A stretch of 64,000 nt of DNA, taken from positions 1,984,001 through 2,048,000 of the forward strand of contig NZ_JACCBV010000001.1 of the NCBI RefSeq assembly GCF_013409785.1, in the 5' to 3' direction. Position 1 is the stretch's first letter. Every line of letters starts with the position of its first letter. The position numbers and the translations under genes were made by a program. The notes under the pieces are model-generated. The model worked only from the letters and a program-made list of their open reading frames with translations. It was not told the origin of the DNA and ran no database searches. This document shows positions 19,177 through 27,344 of this stretch, piece by piece. The stretch comes from Microbacterium immunditiarum. Its GTDB lineage: Bacteria; Actinomycetota; Actinomycetes; Actinomycetales; Microbacteriaceae.

Positions 19177-19914
19177 GTGACCGACACCATCGACCGTGTC
19201 GCGATCGTGACCGGCGGCTCCGGCGGGATCGGCCGTGCGTCCGCGCTGCGGCTCGCCGCCGGCGGAGTCGCGGTCGTCGTGCACTTCCACGGGAACAAGG
19301 AGCGCGCGGACGACACTGTCGCCGCGATCACCGCACGGGGCGGGCGAGCCATCGCCGTCGGCGGCGACATCGCCGAAGAGCGCACCGCGACCGAGCTGTT
19401 CGACGTTGCCGAGCGCGAGTTCGGCGGCGTGGACGTGCTCGTGCACACCGCGGGCATCATGCCGCTCTCACCGATCGCGCAGCTCGATCTCGACGAGTTC
19501 GACCGCATCCACCGCATCAATGTGCGGGGAACGTTCGTCGTCGACAAGCTCGCCGCCCAGCGCCTCCGGCCGGGCGGCGCGATCATCAACTTCTCGACGT
19601 CGATCACGCGGCTGCAGGCTCCGAACTACGGCGCGTATGCCGCGTCCAAGGGCGCCGTCGAAGCGATCTCGCTCATCCTCGCGCGCGAGCTGCGCGGGCG
19701 CGACATCACCGTCAACACGGTCGCACCCGGCCCCACCGCGACCCCGCTGTTCCTCGACGGCAAGCGCCCCGAGCTCATCGAGCAGATCGCGCGCAGCAAC
19801 CCGTTCGAGCGGCTCGGCACGCCCGAGGACATCGCCGAGACGGTCGCGTTCCTCGCCGGACCCGCGCGTTGGATCAACGGCCAGACCCTCTTCGTCAACG
19901 GCGGCGCCGCGTAG
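19177..19914 (+). CDS. Short-chain dehydrogenase/reductase
   Basis: A 245-residue classical SDR. The cofactor motif is [10 protein letters not shown] at about 11-20, the NAG-type motif is HTAGIM near 90, and the active site is Ser near 141 (NFSTSITR) with YAASK near 153. The C-terminal VNGG-type ending is [15 protein letters not shown] after beta-2 suggests NADP(H) preference, although this is uncertain. GAGGAGA stands 8 nt before the GTG at 19177. Substrate unknown; relatives reduce ketones or quinones. It is controlled from the TetR-operator region upstream and is followed after 26 bp by a secreted lipoprotein, probably in the same transcript. Confidence 0.92.
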   Translation: MTDTIDRVAIVTGGSGGIGRASALRLAAGGVAVVVHFHGNKERADDTVAAITARGGRAIAVGGDIAEERTATELFDVAEREFGGVDVLVHTAGIMPLSPIAQLDLDEFDRIHRINVRGTFVVDKLAAQRLRPGGAIINFSTSITRLQAPNYGAYAASKGAVEAISLILARELRGRDITVNTVAPGPTATPLFLDGKRPELIEQIARSNPFERLGTPEDIAETVAFLAGPARWINGQTLFVNGGAA

Positions 19915-19940
19915 CGCCGCATCCTCAGCAGGGAGCACTC

Positions 19941-21095
19941 ATGCGAACCGTCCGCACGATCGTCACGGTGGCACTCGGCCTCCTGGGCCTCGGCGTCGCC
20001 CTCGCGAGCTGCACGGGCGCGGCATCCGGCTCACCCGGCTCGGCGCAGCCGCGGATCAGCGTCCCCGCAGACCCGACGCCCCGTCCCGGGTCCATTGCGA
20101 CGCTGGGCGAACCCGAAGAGCTCACGACCGGCCTCGAAGCGCCTTGGGGCCTCACGTTCCTCCCCGACGGGTCCGCGCTCGTCTCGGAGCGCATCAGCGG
20201 GCGGATCCTGCGCGTTCCCGCCGCCGGTGGCGAGGCCCAGCCGGTCGGCGTCGTCCCCGACGTGCGGGTCTCGTCCGAGGGCGGGCTGCTCGGCATCGTC
20301 GCATCGCCGGAGTTCGACGAGAACCGCACGGTCTTCGCATCCGTCTCGGGCGCCGACGAGAACCGGATCGTCGCGCTCGCGATCGCCGACGACTTCGCCT
20401 CGCTCACAGTCGATCGCGTGCTGCTCGACGGCATCCAAACCGCCGATCGGCACCACGGCGGGCGCCTCGCGATCGGCCCGGACGGCCGGCTGTGGATCGG
20501 AACGGGTGACGCCTTCGAGCCCGAGAACGCCGCGGCGGACGACTCGCTCAACGGCAAGATCCTGCGCATCGCGACCGACGGCTCCATCCCGGCGGACAAC
20601 CCGGATGCCTCGCCCGTCTACTCGAGCGGCCACCGCAACGTGCAGGGCATCGCGTTCGGACCGGACGGCACCGCGTACGCGTCGGAGCTCGGCCACCGCA
20701 CGTGGGACGAGGTCAACGTCCTTCACCCCGGCGAGGACTACGGATGGCCCGAGACGGAGGGCGTCGCGGGCGACACGGGCGTCCCGCCGATCGCGACGAT
20801 CCATCCCGACGACGCGAGCCCGTCGGGCATGGCGTACGCCGCGGGCTCGTTGTGGATCGGAGCGCTCGGCGGTCAGCGGCTGTGGCAGCTCCCGGTCGAC
20901 GGCGGGGAGGCGATCGCCGAGCCCGTCGAGCACCTCGTCGGCACCTACGGGCGCATCCGCACGGTCGAGGTCGCGCCCGACGGCGCCCTGTGGCTCATCA
21001 CATCGAACACCGACCGTGCGACGTGGGGCGGCACCGACCCGCGCCCCGGCGACGATCGCATCCTACGGGTCCCGATCGAGCAGCCCGGGTCGTGA
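19941..21095 (+). CDS. PQQ-dependent sugar dehydrogenase-like lipoprotein
   Basis: A 384-residue lipoprotein with signal peptide and lipobox LASC (Cys near 24), followed by a six-bladed propeller of the soluble glucose/sorbosone dehydrogenase family. Conserved blocks are [19 protein letters not shown] near 64, [14 protein letters not shown] near 108, the catalytic-histidine segment [14 protein letters not shown] near 168 and [14 protein letters not shown] near 230. Relatives oxidise aldoses at the cell surface with PQQ. No PQQ synthesis genes are in the window, so the cofactor may be scavenged or absent. GGGAG stands 5 nt before the ATG. Probably co-transcribed with the SDR gene. Confidence 0.88.
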   Translation: MRTVRTIVTVALGLLGLGVALASCTGAASGSPGSAQPRISVPADPTPRPGSIATLGEPEELTTGLEAPWGLTFLPDGSALVSERISGRILRVPAAGGEAQPVGVVPDVRVSSEGGLLGIVASPEFDENRTVFASVSGADENRIVALAIADDFASLTVDRVLLDGIQTADRHHGGRLAIGPDGRLWIGTGDAFEPENAAADDSLNGKILRIATDGSIPADNPDASPVYSSGHRNVQGIAFGPDGTAYASELGHRTWDEVNVLHPGEDYGWPETEGVAGDTGVPPIATIHPDDASPSGMAYAAGSLWIGALGGQRLWQLPVDGGEAIAEPVEHLVGTYGRIRTVEVAPDGALWLITSNTDRATWGGTDPRPGDDRILRVPIEQPGS

Positions 21096-21160
21096 CCGCG
21101 TGCGGCGGGCGTCGCGCCGCGCCGGGTGTCCGCCGCATCGAAACCGATCGTCCATCGCCG

Positions 21161-21166
21161 TAGGCT
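21161..21166 (+). promoter_or_regulatory. -10 element for leaderless mini-ORF and racemase-like gene
   Basis: TAGGCT, exactly 6 nt before the ATG at 21173 of a 9-codon ORF. Confidence 0.55.
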
Positions 21167-21172
21167 GGGGCA

Positions 21173-21202
21173 ATGCGCTCGCACCCGAAGCGGCAACGAT
21201 GA
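21173..21202 (+). CDS. Leaderless 9-codon ORF coupled to the racemase-like gene
   Basis: The frame ATG-CGC-TCG-CAC-CCG-AAG-CGG-CAA-CGA-TGA encodes MRSHPKRQR. Its ATG sits 6 nt after the TAGGCT -10 hexamer, the spacing expected for a transcript starting at the ATG. Its stop overlaps the next start as ATGA (21199-21202). The downstream gene has no clear Shine-Dalgarno, so translation of the mini-ORF followed by reinitiation is the simplest way to translate it. The peptide itself is basic and probably has no function of its own. Confidence 0.5.
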   Translation: MRSHPKRQR

Positions 21203-22428
21203 CGCTCGACCTGCTCTCCGCACCCGTGGCGACGCAGCCGTGGCGTGATCCCGCGGTCTATTGGCGTGAGGTGACGGATGCCGTCGCCGGCGTCTCGGGC
21301 CCGGTCGCCGTCATCCACCTGGCCGCGCTCCGATTCAACGCCCTCGACATGGTCGTCCGCGCGGCGGGCGTGCCGATCCGCGTCGCGAGCAAGTCCGTGC
21401 GCGTGCGCGAGATCGTCGACGCGACGCTCGCCGTCGCGGGCTACCGCGGAATCCTCGCCTTCACGCTGCCCGAGGCGCTGTGGCTCGCCGAGACCCACGA
21501 CGACGTGGTGCTGGGCTACCCGACCGTCGACCGCGCCGCGATCGCGGCCCTCGCCGCCGACGAGAACGCGGCCGCGCGCGTGACGCTCATGGTCGACGAC
21601 CTGGCCCAGCTCGACCTCGCGGACGCGGTCGCGCCTCCCGCGAAGCGTCCCGAGATCCGGGTCGCGATCGAGGCGGATGCCTCGTGGCGCGCGCCCGCTC
21701 TCGGCCACATCGGCGTGCGGCGGTCGCCCCTGCACGGTCCCGCCGATGTCGCGAACCTCGCGCGCGCGATCGCCGCGCGTCCGGGCTTCCGCCTCGTGGG
21801 CCTCATGATGTACGAGGCGCAGATCGCCGGGCAGGGGGACGCCACCGGATCGGGCGACTCGGTCATCCGGTGGATGCAGCGCCGATCCGCGCAGGAGCTG
21901 CTCGAGCGCCGCGCGGCTGTCGTCGCCGCGCTGCGCGACATCGCGCCGCTCGAGTTCGTCAACGGCGGCGGCACGGGGTCGCTCGAGCTCACGGCATCCG
22001 ATCAATCCGTCACCGAGGTGACCGCCGGCAGCGGCCTGCTCGCGGGCCACCTGTTCGACGGATACCGTGCGTTCGATCCGGCGCCCGCGGCGGCGTTCGC
22101 CCTCGAGGTCGTGCGCAAGCCCGCGGCCGACATCGCGACGGTGCTGGGCGGCGGCTGGATCGCGTCGGGGCCCGCGCTCGCGTCACGGCAGCCCAAGCCG
22201 GTGTGGCCCGCGGGGCTCACGACCCTGCCGCGCGAGGCGGCGGGCGAGGTGCAGACGCCGTTGCAGGGCGACGCGGCGAGAGACCTGAAGGTCGGGGACC
22301 GTGTGTGGTTCCGGCACGCGAAGAGCGGCGAGCTCGCGGAGCGCGTCGACCGATATGTCCTCGTAGACGACGGTGCGGTCGTCGGCGAGGTTCCCACCTA
22401 TCGCGGAGAGGGCAAGACGTTCCTGTGA
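21199..22428 (+). CDS. Alanine-racemase-fold PLP enzyme (amino acid deaminase/aldolase-like)
   Basis: A 409-residue fold-type III PLP protein. A TIM barrel with the presumed Schiff-base lysine in RVASKSVRVREI near 72 is followed by a C-terminal beta domain with LKVGDRVWFRHAKSGELAER near 367. It resembles the D-threonine aldolase/D-serine dehydratase branch, but the cysteine partner of the zinc site is not evident. The exact reaction on a D-amino acid is unknown. The ATG at 21199 overlaps the stop of a 9-codon ORF. Its own stop overlaps the next gene's GTG, a pairing with a lactone oxidase common in Actinobacteria. Confidence 0.82.
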   Translation: MTLDLLSAPVATQPWRDPAVYWREVTDAVAGVSGPVAVIHLAALRFNALDMVVRAAGVPIRVASKSVRVREIVDATLAVAGYRGILAFTLPEALWLAETHDDVVLGYPTVDRAAIAALAADENAAARVTLMVDDLAQLDLADAVAPPAKRPEIRVAIEADASWRAPALGHIGVRRSPLHGPADVANLARAIAARPGFRLVGLMMYEAQIAGQGDATGSGDSVIRWMQRRSAQELLERRAAVVAALRDIAPLEFVNGGGTGSLELTASDQSVTEVTAGSGLLAGHLFDGYRAFDPAPAAAFALEVVRKPAADIATVLGGGWIASGPALASRQPKPVWPAGLTTLPREAAGEVQTPLQGDAARDLKVGDRVWFRHAKSGELAERVDRYVLVDDGAVVGEVPTYRGEGKTFL

Positions 22429-23738
22429 CACGACTGGGCGGTGCATGGCAGAACTGGGCGCGATCGGTGTCGATCCGTCCCCAGCGCATCGAGTTCCCCC
22501 GAACGGTGGGGGCGGTGCGGCGCGCGGTGCAGTCCGCCGCCGCGCGTGGACTCCGCGTCAAGGCGGTCGGCTCGGGCCACAGCTTCACCGCAATCGCGGC
22601 CGCTCCGGGCGTGCTCCTCGACCTCACCGACCTGTCGGGGATCGTCGACGTCGACCGCGAGCGCTCGCGCGTTCGCCTGCTCGCGGGCACGCGCCTGCAC
22701 CGGATCCCGTCGCTGCTCGCGCCGTACGGCCTCGCGATGCAGAACCTCGGAGACATCGACCGCCAGTCCATCTCGGGCGCCATCTCGACCGGAACGCACG
22801 GCACGGGGGCGCGCTTCGGCGGCATCGCGACGCAGATCGTGGGCGCGACCCTGGTGACCGCCGACGGCGAGCTGCTCGCGATCGACGAGGACGAGAGCGC
22901 CGACCTGCTGCCCGCCGTCGCGCTGGGGCTCGGCGCACTCGGCGTGCTCGTCGACGTGACGATCCAGTGCGTCCCCGCGTTCGTGCTCCATGCGCTCGAG
23001 CGGCCGGAGGCCCTCACGGACGTGCTCGAGTCGCTCGACGACCGGGTCGAGGCATCCGATCACTTCGAGTTCTACTGGTTCCCGCACACCGACCGAGCCA
23101 TGACCAAGACCAACACACGACTGCCCGAGAGCGCGCCGCGGCATCCACTGTCGCCGGTCGGCAAATGGGTCGACGACACGCTGGTCGGGAGCGGACTGCA
23201 CCAGGTGGCATGCAGTGTGGCGCGGATGCTGCCTGCCACCGTGCCTACGATCAACGGGACATCCGTGCGCGTATGGGGCGACCGCGAGTTCACCGATCTG
23301 TCGCACCGGGTCTTCGCGACGAGCCGGACCGTGCGGTTCCGCGAGATGGAGTACGCGCTGCCGGCCGAGAAGGTCCGGCCGGCGTTCGACGCGCTGCGGG
23401 CGCTCATCGACGAGCGCGGCTGGCGCATCTCGTTCCCCATCGAGGTGAGGTTCGCCGCCGCCGACAAGCTGTGGATGTCGACCGCGCACGGGCGCAAGAC
23501 CGGCTACATCGCCGTGCACCGCTACTGGCGCGAGGACCCCTCGGAGTACTTCGAGGCCGTCGAGGAGATCATGGTCGCGCACGGCGGCCGCCCGCACTGG
23601 GGCAAGATGCACACGCTCGATGCCACCGCCCTCCGCGAGCGATACCCGCACTTCGGGGACTTCGTGGGGCTGCGCGACCGGCTGGATCCGAACCGGATGT
23701 TCCAGAACGCCTACCTCGAGCGCGTGCTCGGTGAATAA
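22425..23738 (+). CDS. FAD-linked D-arabinono-1,4-lactone oxidase family protein
   Basis: A 437-residue flavoprotein of the VAO/PCMH superfamily. The N-terminal FAD domain contains VGSGHSFTAIAA near 45, where the histidine is the usual covalent flavin attachment. SISGAISTGTHGTG lies near 112. The C-terminal ALO domain ends with the conserved HWGKMH near 391 and the FQNAYLERVLGE tail. Relatives oxidise aldonolactones or xylitol-type polyols with O2. The GTG overlaps the stop of the racemase-like gene (GTGA), so the two are co-translated. The functional link between them is not known. Confidence 0.9.
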   Translation: MTRLGGAWQNWARSVSIRPQRIEFPRTVGAVRRAVQSAAARGLRVKAVGSGHSFTAIAAAPGVLLDLTDLSGIVDVDRERSRVRLLAGTRLHRIPSLLAPYGLAMQNLGDIDRQSISGAISTGTHGTGARFGGIATQIVGATLVTADGELLAIDEDESADLLPAVALGLGALGVLVDVTIQCVPAFVLHALERPEALTDVLESLDDRVEASDHFEFYWFPHTDRAMTKTNTRLPESAPRHPLSPVGKWVDDTLVGSGLHQVACSVARMLPATVPTINGTSVRVWGDREFTDLSHRVFATSRTVRFREMEYALPAEKVRPAFDALRALIDERGWRISFPIEVRFAAADKLWMSTAHGRKTGYIAVHRYWREDPSEYFEAVEEIMVAHGGRPHWGKMHTLDATALRERYPHFGDFVGLRDRLDPNRMFQNAYLERVLGE

Positions 23739-23759
23739 CGCCTGGGAGTCACCGGCGTA

Positions 23760-23785
23760 CCCCGTTCAGGCGCGGGGCACCCCGC
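23760..23785. terminator. Competing GC hairpins after lactone oxidase
   Basis: CCCCG/CGGGG (23760-23777) and GCGGGG-CA-CCCCGC (23772-23785) share bases and abut the LemA -10 hexamer TAGGAT (23786-23791). Terminator role is tentative. Confidence 0.3.
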
Positions 23786-23818
23786 TAGGATGACGGTGAT
23801 ACGAACGGAGTCACAGGT

Positions 23819-24388
23819 ATGTGGGAATGGCTGATCCCGGTTCTCATCGTGGTCGCGCTCGTCGTCATCGTCGGAATCTACCTGTGGGCGACCTACAACT
23901 CGCTCGTGCAGCTGAACGTCAGGGTCGACGAGGCATGGAGCGACATCACGGTCCAGCTGAAGCGAAGGGCGGATCTGCTGCCGAACCTCATCGAGGCGGT
24001 CAAGGGCTACGCGGCGCATGAGAAGGCGGTGTTCGAGAACGTCACGCGAGCGCGCGCCGAGACGCTGAGCGCATCCGGCCCCGCCGAGGCGGGAGTCGCG
24101 GAAGGGCACATGCAGCAGGCGCTCAAATCGCTGTTCGCCGTGGCAGAGGCCTACCCGCAGCTGCAGGCGAGCCAGAACTTCCTCCAGCTGCAGCAGTCGA
24201 TCGTCGACACCGAAGACAAGATCCAGGCATCGCGTCGGTTCTACAACGGCGGCGTGCGCGAGCTGAACACGAAGATCAAGGTCTTCCCGAACAACCTGTT
24301 CGCGCGCAACCTCGGCTTCCACGAGCGGGAGTTCTTCGAGGTGGTCGACGGCGCCGCCATCTCGGAGCCGCCGCGCGTCCAGTTCTGA
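23819..24388 (+). CDS. LemA-family membrane protein
   Basis: A 189-residue protein with an N-terminal transmembrane helix (residues 5-24) and a helical LemA domain outside it. The family segments NSLVQLNVRVDEAWSDITVQ near 28, KRRADLLPNLIEAVKGYAAH near 50 and RRFYNGGVRELNTKIKVFPN near 140 are all present. LemA proteins often accompany M48 proteases and may act as adaptors in membrane protein quality control. TAGGAT at 23786-23791 is a probable -10, giving a leader of about 20 nt with GGAG. The HtpX-like gene follows after 3 nt. Confidence 0.92.
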   Translation: MWEWLIPVLIVVALVVIVGIYLWATYNSLVQLNVRVDEAWSDITVQLKRRADLLPNLIEAVKGYAAHEKAVFENVTRARAETLSASGPAEAGVAEGHMQQALKSLFAVAEAYPQLQASQNFLQLQQSIVDTEDKIQASRRFYNGGVRELNTKIKVFPNNLFARNLGFHEREFFEVVDGAAISEPPRVQF

Positions 24389-24391
24389 CGC

Positions 24392-25279
24392 GTGTACTCC
24401 GCGATAGCCCGCAACAAGCGGAACACGTGGTTCATCCTCGCCGCGTTCATCCTGGTGCTGGGCGCCATCGGCCTGCTCGCGGGCTGGCTCATGAACAACA
24501 ACTGGTGGGTCACGGCGTTCGTCCTGATCTTCGCCGCCGGCTACGCCGCCTTCCAGTACTTCTTCGCCGACCGTGAGGCGCTCGCGATGTCGGGCGCCGT
24601 CGAGGTGGGCCGCGAGGACGCACCGCGCTACTACCGGCTCGTGGAGAACCTGTGCATCGCGACAGGCACGCCCATGCCCAAGCTGTACGTCGTCGACGAT
24701 CCGGCGCCCAACGCGTTCGCGACGGGGCGCAAGCCCGAAGAGGCCTCGATCACCGTGACCACGGGGCTCTTCGAGCTCATGACCGATCGCGAGCTCGAGG
24801 GCGTCCTCGCGCACGAGCTCGGGCACATCCGCAATTACGACATCCGCGTGTCCCTCATCGTGTTCGGACTCGTCGTGGCGGTCGGCATCCTCGCCGACGT
24901 CTTCCTGCGCGTCGCGTTCTTCGGCGGCGGACGCCGGGGCGGCAACAGCCAGGCGCAGATCATCTTCCTGCTCTTCGGCGTGGTCGCGGCGATCGTGGCG
25001 CCGCTGCTGGCCGGTGTCGTGCAGGCGGCGATCTCGCGGCAGCGCGAATACCTGGCGGATGCCACGAGCGCGATGACCACGCGCGACCCCGACGGGCTCG
25101 CGTCGGCGCTGACCAAGCTCGAGCAGTACGGGCGCCCGCTGCAGAAGGCCAACACCTCGATGGCCCACCTGTGGATCTCGGATCCGCTGCGACCTGGCGC
25201 CGTCGCGCGCCTGTTCGCGACGCATCCGCCGATCCCGCAGAGGATCGAGCGCCTGCAGACGATGGGCGGCCGGTTCTGA
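24392..25279 (+). CDS. HtpX-like M48 membrane metalloprotease
   Basis: A 295-residue zinc protease. Two N-terminal transmembrane helices (about 12-32 and 37-55) are followed by the M48 domain with the HELGH zinc site at 141-145. The third ligand Glu is expected in SRQREYLADATSAM near 217. Further hydrophobic segments lie at about 155-215, with a glycine/arginine-rich loop between them. Like HtpX it probably degrades damaged membrane proteins. It starts with GTG 3 nt after lemA and forms a two-gene unit with it, a pairing seen across bacteria. Confidence 0.92.
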   Translation: MYSAIARNKRNTWFILAAFILVLGAIGLLAGWLMNNNWWVTAFVLIFAAGYAAFQYFFADREALAMSGAVEVGREDAPRYYRLVENLCIATGTPMPKLYVVDDPAPNAFATGRKPEEASITVTTGLFELMTDRELEGVLAHELGHIRNYDIRVSLIVFGLVVAVGILADVFLRVAFFGGGRRGGNSQAQIIFLLFGVVAAIVAPLLAGVVQAAISRQREYLADATSAMTTRDPDGLASALTKLEQYGRPLQKANTSMAHLWISDPLRPGAVARLFATHPPIPQRIERLQTMGGRF

Positions 25280-25307
25280 CGGGTGTCGTCGCGTCGGACC
25301 CCCGCGC

Positions 25308-25313
25308 TAGGGT
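25308..25313 (+). promoter_or_regulatory. -10 element, leaderless promoter of YcaQ-like gene 1
   Basis: TAGGGT, 6 nt before the ATG at 25320. Confidence 0.55.
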
Positions 25314-25319
25314 CGCGGG

Positions 25320-26417
25320 ATGACTCATCGACTGTCGCGTGATGAGGCGCGCCGCATCGCGGTGCGCGCCCAGCTGCTGACGGCCGAGCGGCCCGCGGGA
25401 ATCGTCGAGACGATCGACGCACTGACCGTCGTCAACATCGAGCCGACGGCTGCGATCGCGCCGAGCGCCGACCACATCCTGTGGAGCCGGCTCGGGTGGC
25501 CGTACGATCCCGCCGATCTCGCGCGCCTCGTCGAGGAGGACCGCGCGATCTTCGAATGGGGCGGCTTCTATCGCACGATGGCAGACCTGCCGCTGCTCCT
25601 CCCCGAGGTGCGCAGACGGCCGCAGTCGCGCGAGGCGCGCGAGTGGCTCGCCGCGAACGATCGCTTCCGCCGCGACATCCTCGACCGGCTGCGTGCCGAC
25701 GGTCCGCTGCGCCCTGCCGACATCCCCGACACGGCGCAGGTGTCGTGGCGCTCGTCGGGGTGGACGAACAACCGCAACACGCTGCAGATGCTCGAGATGC
25801 TCGTGCTGCGCGGGGAGGTCGCGATCTCGGGCCGCGACGCCCAGGGCCGTCGCTTCGACCTCGCGGAGCGCGTATACCCGGCCGATGTGCCCGACCTCTC
25901 CGACGAGGACGCCGCGCGCGAGCGCGCGGAGCGGCGGCTCGGCTCGCTCGGCGTCGCGCGTGCCCGCAGCGTGAGTCAGCCCGTCGAGCCCATCGACGTC
26001 GGCACCGTGGGCGAAGAGGCGGTCGTCGACGGCATCGACGGCCGCTGGCGCCTCGACCCCGCGGCGCTCGAGGGGCTCGACGACGTGGCCCCGCGGACGG
26101 CGCTGCTGTCGCCGTTCGACCGACTCGTGTTCGACCGCAAGCGGCTCGAGGAGCTGTTCGGCTACGAGTACCTGCTCGAGATGTACAAGCCCGCCGCGAA
26201 GCGCCGGTGGGGGTACTTCGCGCTGCCGATCCTGCACGGCGACCGGTTCGTCGGAAAGCTCGACGCGAAGGCAGACCGCAAGGGCGGAGTGCTTCGGGTG
26301 AACGCGATCCACGAAGACGAGCCGGTCACCGCCGACATCGCCGAGGGAGTGCAGGCCGAGATCCGCGATCTCGCGCGCTGGCTCGGGCTCGAGGTGCAGG
26401 GCGTCGCGGTCGCGTAG
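25320..26417 (+). CDS. HTH_42/YcaQ-like winged-helix protein with altered catalytic motif
   Basis: A 365-residue protein of the AlkZ/YcaQ (HTH_42) family of DNA glycosylase-fold proteins, built of tandem winged helices and a beta barrel. Family blocks are LWSRLGWPYDPADLARLV near 56, GGFYRTMADLPLLLPEV near 81, SPFDRLVFDRKRLEELFGYE near 263 and KRRWGYFALPILHGDRFVGK near 288. In AlkZ and YcaQ a Q-x-Q or Q-x-D motif does the chemistry; here the aligned position reads NIE (VVNIEPTAA near 40). Crosslink unhooking activity is therefore doubtful. The leaderless ATG is supported by TAGGGT. A second family member lies 0.9 kb away on the other strand. Confidence 0.82.
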   Translation: MTHRLSRDEARRIAVRAQLLTAERPAGIVETIDALTVVNIEPTAAIAPSADHILWSRLGWPYDPADLARLVEEDRAIFEWGGFYRTMADLPLLLPEVRRRPQSREAREWLAANDRFRRDILDRLRADGPLRPADIPDTAQVSWRSSGWTNNRNTLQMLEMLVLRGEVAISGRDAQGRRFDLAERVYPADVPDLSDEDAARERAERRLGSLGVARARSVSQPVEPIDVGTVGEEAVVDGIDGRWRLDPAALEGLDDVAPRTALLSPFDRLVFDRKRLEELFGYEYLLEMYKPAAKRRWGYFALPILHGDRFVGKLDAKADRKGGVLRVNAIHEDEPVTADIAEGVQAEIRDLARWLGLEVQGVAVA

Positions 26418-26420
26418 CCG

Positions 26421-27344
26421 TCAGCCGATGGCCAGCACCATCTCGTCGCCCTCGAACGACACGGTGCCGCGCAGCGCCCAGTCGTCGGCGCGGTACGTGA
26501 ACGATGCGGTGCCGCCGTCACGCGTCGTTCCCGTGGCGGTGGCGGTCACGACGCCGCCGGTCGCGTCGAACGCCGTCGCGTCAGGGGAGAGGGCGAGCTG
26601 CGGCATCCGGTCGATGCGGAACGCGATCGACTCGAGGGTCGCGAGGTCCGCGGCCCACGGCACGCGCAGCCCGCAGTTGCGGGGCACGGCGTCGGCCGGC
26701 TGGGCGCACGCCCGCGCGTACTCCTCGAGCCGGGCCTGCGCGCGCTCGGTCGCCTGAGGCGAGACGGATGCCTCGACCGCCGCATCCGCGGAGCCACCGG
26801 GCAGCACGACCGCCGTCGCCTCGCCTTCGAGCAGCCCGCGCGGTGCGGCCGTGACCGGGTACTGCGCGGGAAGGAGCGCGAACGGCGCATCCGCCGGGAC
26901 GATCACGTCTCCGACCGCGATCGAGTCGCCGATCGTCGTCTCGCCCGTGAGCGTGCCGAGCGCGTCGGCGGCGACGCGCCACCCGTCCGCGGTCTCGACG
27001 AGGCCGAACGACGCCTCGTGGGACTCGCCCGCGAGGTCGAAGGCGACGTCGGCGCGCGTCGCACCGCCGGCGCCCGCCGAGACGCGCTCGACGGTCGCGG
27101 CTTCGATCCGGGCGGCTGCCCCGTCGAGCGCGGCGGCGACGTCCGCTTCGCGCGGCGGAGCCGACTCGAGGAGTTCGACCGCGCGCTCGCCGTCACCGGA
27201 CTCGAGCGCGGACAGGAACTCTCGCGCGGCGTCCGCCGGCCCCCCGGGGCCTCCGGGGCGCGCGAGCCACCACCACAGTGCAACGCCGACGGCGATGGCG
27301 GCGAGCGCCCCCGCGACGATGCCGATGACGGCCCCTCGTCTCAC
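26421..27344 (-). CDS. Membrane-anchored protein of unknown function
   Basis: A 307-residue protein with an N-terminal signal anchor (MRRGAVIGIVAGALAAIAVG to about residue 28) and an extracytoplasmic region. A helical segment, ADAAREFLSALESGDGERAV near 38, resembles the start of NTF2-like or DUF4878-type domains, and beta-rich repeats follow. Two cysteines (CAQPADAVPRNC, near 213-224) could form a disulfide. The GTG start overlaps the stop of the YcaQ-like gene by 4 nt (GTGA), so it is translated with it. I do not recognise a family, and no enzymatic motif is seen. Confidence 0.75.
   Translation of the reverse strand: MRRGAVIGIVAGALAAIAVGVALWWWLARPGGPGGPADAAREFLSALESGDGERAVELLESAPPREADVAAALDGAAARIEAATVERVSAGAGGATRADVAFDLAGESHEASFGLVETADGWRVAADALGTLTGETTIGDSIAVGDVIVPADAPFALLPAQYPVTAAPRGLLEGEATAVVLPGGSADAAVEASVSPQATERAQARLEEYARACAQPADAVPRNCGLRVPWAADLATLESIAFRIDRMPQLALSPDATAFDATGGVVTATATGTTRDGGTASFTYRADDWALRGTVSFEGDEMVLAIG

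Noticed and set aside
23796..23834. Second mini-ORF (GTG) upstream of lemA
   Set aside because: The spacing from TAGGAT is only 4 nt, the frame runs past the lemA start without an ATGA-type overlap, and lemA has its own GGAG.
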